The notes under the pieces were generated by a model. It was not told the DNA's origin, made no database searches, and worked only from the letters and a program-made list of their open reading frames with translations. Positions 60,801-64,000 of a DNA stretch of 64,000 bases are shown here, piece by piece. The translations under genes and the position numbers were made by a program. The stretch covers positions 1,188,759-1,252,758 of the forward strand of contig OX638295.1 in assembly GCA_951812345.1 (NCBI GenBank), read 5' to 3'. This DNA is from Rhodothermales bacterium (GTDB lineage: Bacteria > Bacteroidota > Rhodothermia > Rhodothermales > VXPQ01). The stretch's first letter is position 1. Each line of letters opens with the position of its first letter.

Positions 60801-62641
60801 GATAGCGAGGAGCGATGGGCGGGGATAATGCGCTGGCTCGTTCCCATGGACATGACAGACGGTCCGAACGCTACCTCCATATCTCCCTGGAAATTCGCCC
60901 ACGACATGCCGCTTCCTTCCACCTCGAATCGGGTGTTGAGCGATGAAGAAAGAGAATCGTTGCGGAGGATATTTCCTATGTTTAGCCCGGTCGTGGTACC
61001 CTCCATGCGGTACTGGAGAGGGGTTGCAGTCAGATCAGCCTGGAACGAAGTGTTCAGCGATCCGCTGCCCTCCGCCGCATGGAAATTTCCTCGGAAAGCA
61101 TGCCGTGTACCGGCTACAGCTACATGGAGTGTGTCAAATTGCCGGGAGGCGGTATGAGAGCGGGTCAGCGCCAGTTCTGCTTCCCCGATCAGTTCTGGAA
61201 GAGAGGGGCCTTCTCCATGTAACGCGATACGTCCCGTGAGCTCGCCCGCAAGGTTCGGTTTTCTGAATATCCTGCCGGCGTCTACACCAGTCATATCCAT
61301 GGCGCCATCCACAGAGAACGTTCCTTCGTTGAACGTAATTCGGGTGTCTCCCTTGATGTTACCGGCATTGCTTTCAACCGCAAATTCGTGTGTCCCTTGC
61401 CACCGGGGAGCGGTTTCTCCCTTGCGAAAATGGGCCACACCTTTCACATAGCCCGTGAAAGCGATGCGGCCAAGGTATTCGAACGATGGAATGGCAATGG
61501 TGCGCTGGATCGGATGTATATCCTGCCAGTGTATTCGCCCTTCCCGTATCGCCAGTTCGTAATCCAGCGAGTCCGGTAAGCCCAATAAGCTTCCTTCGAT
61601 CGCCAGGGTGGAGGCGTTTTTTTCGAGCGTGATATGGTCAATCACCAGTGCCTCGAAAGGGCCTCGCACGTTTGCAGAAGTCGTAACGGTTTCTATGGAG
61701 GGCAGGGCCGGGAATACCCTGCCCAGTTCTTCGGAGTGGATCGTGCTGCGGTCAAGGCGAATATCCAGGACAGGGGAAGAAACATGGCCGGAAAGCGTGT
61801 CGGAGGCGGATATTGAACCATTCAAATACAGGTCGCTCTCTGTCGTGCGCAGGTTGAAGTCGTTGAGCGCGATGTTGCTTTCCTGTGCCGTCAGTTGTCC
61901 ACGCAGCCGAGTGATCTCCATGTCCGGATCGATAAGCCGGGCCTGGAAATCGAGCGCCTCGATGATTTTTGTTTCCGGTGTTATGTCGATCTCCAGCCGG
62001 GCATCGATATTCTCCATCGAGGCATTGCCCCAATCGAACAAAGCCTCCGAAGAAGAGGGGAAGGCCGATTGTGTGCGGATGCTTCCCTCTACGATGTCTA
62101 CGAGACTGGACCGGAAGGACCAGGTGTTGGCGTTCGATCGGGAGGTATCGGTAACGGCCTGGAAAAGCTCGGTGATATTCCAGACGCCCGACTCATCTCT
62201 TTGCAGTGTGAGGCGCGGGCGAACGAGCGTAACATGCCCTGTAGAGATGGTGCGGCTTATCAGCGAACGCCATGTGGGATGCAGAATCACCGAATCGATG
62301 CGGGCGATCGTTTTCCCGTCGGGGGCCTGCACAACGACTTGCTGCGCAGTGAGCCGTCCGGGCACGCTGCCCGACAATCTGCCGATCTCCAGATGCCCTG
62401 CCAGCGATCGGTTTATCAGGTACTCTGTTCCACTGTGCAGTATTTTCCGACCTTGCTCGGTACGTGCCAGAGCGAAGAATGCCAACACTCCAAACAGCGC
62501 CGCGTACAAGGCGAACTGCAGGAGACGGCGGGAGATGCGTATGGCTCGGCGGGAGGACAAGGCATAAAAAGGTTTTATAAGATGAGTACGCAGGCGTTCC
62601 GAAATAGTGCCTGCGTACGCAACGCGTTGCACGCTTGTCAA
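57890..62641 (-). CDS. tamB: TamB-family translocation and assembly module protein
   Basis: 1583 residues. An N-terminal membrane anchor (about 40-62, LLQFALYAALFGVLAFFAL) is followed by a very long stretch of repeating beta strands. The conserved DUF490 C-terminal domain is at about 1200-1560, with GRVQLGRSEGEFFTFGDFTI and VATPIVDLRLSVDREKRG. TamB proteins span the periplasm and move phospholipids or outer-membrane proteins; the mechanism is taken from the family. Start is TTG (62641) or GTG (62632), with GGGGGAGG just upstream. It starts 12 bp after aroB on the same strand. No tamA/Omp85 gene is adjacent in the window. Confidence 0.88.
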   Translation of the reverse strand: MTSVQRVAYAGTISERLRTHLIKPFYALSSRRAIRISRRLLQFALYAALFGVLAFFALARTEQGRKILHSGTEYLINRSLAGHLEIGRLSGSVPGRLTAQQVVVQAPDGKTIARIDSVILHPTWRSLISRTISTGHVTLVRPRLTLQRDESGVWNITELFQAVTDTSRSNANTWSFRSSLVDIVEGSIRTQSAFPSSSEALFDWGNASMENIDARLEIDITPETKIIEALDFQARLIDPDMEITRLRGQLTAQESNIALNDFNLRTTESDLYLNGSISASDTLSGHVSSPVLDIRLDRSTIHSEELGRVFPALPSIETVTTSANVRGPFEALVIDHITLEKNASTLAIEGSLLGLPDSLDYELAIREGRIHWQDIHPIQRTIAIPSFEYLGRIAFTGYVKGVAHFRKGETAPRWQGTHEFAVESNAGNIKGDTRITFNEGTFSVDGAMDMTGVDAGRIFRKPNLAGELTGRIALHGEGPSLPELIGEAELALTRSHTASRQFDTLHVAVAGTRHAFRGNFHAAEGSGSLNTSFQADLTATPLQYRMEGTTTGLNIGNILRNDSLSSSLNTRFEVEGSGMSWANFQGDMEVAFGPSVMSMGTSQRIIPAHRSSLSIRQDNTGSSEGPQVMLYGDMAALNITGDIALEPVIQLARHWGEAIARSAAHETSKPYRTVAAKIEPVGPGRRAGSRMVTGLQARQLDIRLQVLRSDILAALFPGLPLVHTDLRAEGRLRLAPDRFDLDMRVEADSLSTGEVRAYEVSGDMSAESDDADAIARTLRSTLSVTISDMSVKGRHFERASLKSGFRNRALDFTAQANTPGTVTPLRLRARMDILNDRNRLFIEDLQIAARNQIWTATDSRIVDFYKDAIHIPDIRITRQDNLVPGSQGYLHITGTLSPAPQDTLLIRAEDIRMQHAGNLISLRNRIDGQLGGKLAFTGWGRRPELTGHVFVDSLTFRNRPLGYLALDSRYIPGSPDVALQARLIPSTAGDADPLPDRNDLTLNGTFRLPGPQNASETRDPGALDLNLRIQRADAFFFEHLFSEAIADVTGYVDGSGHIGGNFSKPAFNADLALRGVRFHIPEFQLAYEATGPLVVDRQGIHLANLRLSDTRNGTAVVGGSILFNDYRFFSFSLEGALDRLNVMNVRNSRELPFYGRIWASGDVMLRGPISNALLESSELRTTAGSEIYIPVAETDENTDTGFIVFADSTGHTPSDSARITRRRNLLTERPAGERPFVDGLDIDVNILSPEGTTVHLVIDPLLGDVINARGNGRVQLGRSEGEFFTFGDFTITSGDYLFTATEVFSRRFLIDSGTISWDGDPLNARMVIAASYRTRASLEGLGLGTQQRQLIPLVIELGVNGRVATPIVDLRLSVDREKRGYIGYEGLEALLNQPERAAQYATSVLLTNSFLLAEQQPLTQGSSSGILIFHSLSQLVTGQLNRYINDALPGVEFNVNVHGENAQDLGVAVAVALQLLDERLIIRGHGIYHNDATGQQQNGLGEVVVEVRLGPHVSMDVFYRREDGILLSTESVNDTNTTGAGLSYKTGFSTWRRLFSRLFGQGGAIQDDNEAPEDIAVETADGE

Positions 62642-62653
62642 AACCTCCCCCGA

Positions 62654-63724
62654 TCAGCCGATAGCCTCCTGAGCGAACGCCCAGGCCTTTTTTACCAGGC
62701 TGGAGGGTATGTCTGAAGCCACGTAGGCATGGCCGATTCGGTCAAGCAGCACAAGCCGGACGCTGCCCCTGCGCACCTTTTTGTCGAGATTCATGGCGTC
62801 CATAAGATCCGCTATCGAAAGAGAAGCAAGTCCGGGGGGCACTGGAATACGCCGGACGATGCGATCGGCTCGCTCGGCGTCGAACCCTGGCGCGGTATGT
62901 TCGGAAAGGTGCAAGGCGGCGCGCATGCCCGCCGCTACGGCTTCACCATGTGTGTATTCTCCGTATCCGGCTACTTTTTCGATGGCATGTGCGAACGTAT
63001 GGCCGAAATTCAGAATGGTTCGCAGCCCGGTTTCAAATTCGTCTTCGCGCACGATGCGCACTTTCACAGCTGCTGCGCGAGGAACGATGCGTTCTACGAC
63101 AGATTCATTTCGATCAAACAACGCATCCGCCTGCGTTTCCAACTCTGTGAAGAGCGCATCGTCGGCGATAAGGCCGTGTTTGATGACTTCCGCAAGGCCA
63201 CTGGTCCACTCGCGCGTTGGGAGGGATTTCAGTAAACCCGGATCCGTCAGGATACCGGTGGGGCGATAGAATGCACCGATCAGGTTCTTTCCGGTTGTAT
63301 GGTTGATTCCGGTTTTGCCACCGATAGAGCTGTCTACCTGCGCAACCAATGTGGTAGGAACCTGAAAGAGCGGAATGCCGCGAAGCAGTGTAGCCGCTGC
63401 AAAACCGGCGAGATCGCCTACGACACCCCCCCCGAAGGCCACGAGGGGCGTACCCCGTTCGATGCCCCATGCAAGCGCCCGGTTGTAGATTTCGGCGAGC
63501 CGGTCTTGCGACTTGGTTGCTTCGCCGGGCGGCAATACGATGAGGTGCGGCTCGAATTTTTTCAGTGCAAGGCTGTTACATACAGCGTCTCCGTAGAGCG
63601 CTGCCACGTGTTCGTCTGTCACCACGAGACACCGGTCGGCCTCGACGCCTCCGGAGCGTATTACCGCAGGCAACGTATCGAGCGGTGCGAAAGAGATGGG
63701 GATGGGAGTGGTCGTCGTATGCAT
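62654..63724 (-). CDS. aroB: 3-dehydroquinate synthase AroB
   Basis: Second step of the shikimate pathway. 356 residues. NAD-binding GGGVVGDLAGFAAATLLRG near residue 98, the zinc-binding region FGHTFAHAIEKVAGYGEYTHGEAVAAGM and the PTTLVAQVDSSIGGKTGIN block are present. The minus-strand gene is followed after 12 bp by tamB. A short repeat copy lies upstream of its start. Confidence 0.95.
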   Translation of the reverse strand: MHTTTTPIPISFAPLDTLPAVIRSGGVEADRCLVVTDEHVAALYGDAVCNSLALKKFEPHLIVLPPGEATKSQDRLAEIYNRALAWGIERGTPLVAFGGGVVGDLAGFAAATLLRGIPLFQVPTTLVAQVDSSIGGKTGINHTTGKNLIGAFYRPTGILTDPGLLKSLPTREWTSGLAEVIKHGLIADDALFTELETQADALFDRNESVVERIVPRAAAVKVRIVREDEFETGLRTILNFGHTFAHAIEKVAGYGEYTHGEAVAAGMRAALHLSEHTAPGFDAERADRIVRRIPVPPGLASLSIADLMDAMNLDKKVRRGSVRLVLLDRIGHAYVASDIPSSLVKKAWAFAQEAIG

Positions 63725-63762
63725 GGGACGGTGCGGACGAGTCCGTTGGGAGGCGCAATATA

Positions 63763-63856
63763 GGATACTCTGATCAAAACCGCTTCGCTCAGCGCTTCAC
63801 GGACGTGAAGCGCCCCTCGCAATCTCTGAGCCTTGCGGACTTAATTCAGAGTATCC
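63763..63856. mobile_element. Deleted TIR repeat (94-bp copy)
   Basis: Starts GGATACTCTGATCAAAACC and ends CTTAATTCAGAGTATCC, with TA before it and ATA after it. The first 40 bases follow copy A (GCTTCGCTCAGCGCTTCACG), then the middle is missing and the last 35 bases resume. It is an intermediate between the 257-bp and the minimal copies. It sits between the divergent aroB and the gene at 63942. Confidence 0.75.
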
Positions 63857-63941
63857 ATAAGGGATGGGAGGGGAACTGTGTGCAGCCGATGCGATAAGAC
63901 ATACAGGCGTTGCGTATTTTTATGGAACAGGGAGGTGTGGC

Positions 63942-64000
63942 ATGATCATCGCAAGACTTGTTGTAACGCTGGCCGTTTTTGTTCCGCTTGTTGCGGGCTG
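63942..64000 (+). CDS. Start of an exported protein (cut by the window end)
   Basis: ATG at 63942 begins MIIARLVVTLAVFVPLVAG, a typical signal-peptide core, and continues beyond the last base. A strong Shine-Dalgarno sequence (GGGAGGTG) lies 5-12 bases upstream, which is unusual in this window. Nothing more can be said of its function. Confidence 0.55.
   Translation, partial: MIIARLVVTLAVFVPLVAG

Noticed and set aside
14754-63856. The repeats as a CRISPR array or integron attC sites
   Set aside because: Copies are scattered, of different length, without regular spacers, and have transposon-like inverted ends with TA flanks.

Overview
The window looks like a GC-rich chromosome segment from a marine Bacteroidota of the Rhodothermia type. 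The evidence is several secreted proteins with type IX secretion (T9SS) C-terminal sorting domains, a PorV/PorQ-family protein, a TonB-dependent receptor with a carboxypeptidase-regulatory N-domain, a complete SUF operon, few Shine-Dalgarno sequences, and a NagB-PIG-L fusion typical of Bacteroidota. Taxonomy is inferred from gene content only.

Layout. 1-9.6 kb: iron-sulfur assembly on the minus strand (sufB-C-D-S-E, then a SufT-like DUF59 gene), followed by a molybdate permease gene at the window edge. A divergent A-type carrier, a DUF192 lipoprotein, two small paralogous proteins of unknown function and a DUF4389 membrane protein come next. 9.6-13.7 kb: etfB-etfA, a small outer-membrane barrel and hemW. 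13.7-23.7 kb: an accessory stretch with a helicase gene cut off at its Walker A motif, an NCS2 nucleobase permease with an extra C-terminal domain, a DUF1549/DUF1553 cytochrome with its DUF1501 partner, an ammonium transporter, a deleted IS5-type element and a fragment of nusA.

23.7-49.1 kb: a large alginate-utilisation island. The plus-strand arm holds PL17 oligoalginate lyase, an SDR reductase (DEH reductase type), KdgF cupin, the three TRAP transporter subunits and a FadR-type GntR regulator. The minus-strand arm holds a TonB receptor, a T9SS-sorted surface protein, a PorV/PorQ-family protein and a FadL-like barrel, all tightly coupled and without a SusD. It continues with a heparinase-II/III-fold lyase candidate, a tandem-duplicated beta-helix protein and two PL6 lyases. 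Two similar palindromes that fit the FadR-type operator consensus lie upstream of the receptor and of the beta-helix/PL6 genes, which suggests one regulator for both.

49.2-63.7 kb: a polyprenol/diacylglycerol kinase-family gene, a heme cluster (hemE, an rluA-family gene, hemF, hemH, hemL), the NagB-PIG-L fusion, and aroB-tamB on the minus strand.

A second theme is a family of intergenic repeats with terminal inverted repeats starting AGGATACTCTGAT and mostly flanked by TA. Three full copies are 257-259 bp; there are about nine shorter or partial copies. The 668-bp IS5-type relic at 22713-23380 has the same ends, so it, or its intact relatives, is the likely source of the family. Several copies supply stop codons to neighbouring genes or sit in promoter regions.

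No tRNA, rRNA, CRISPR array or prophage was recognised.
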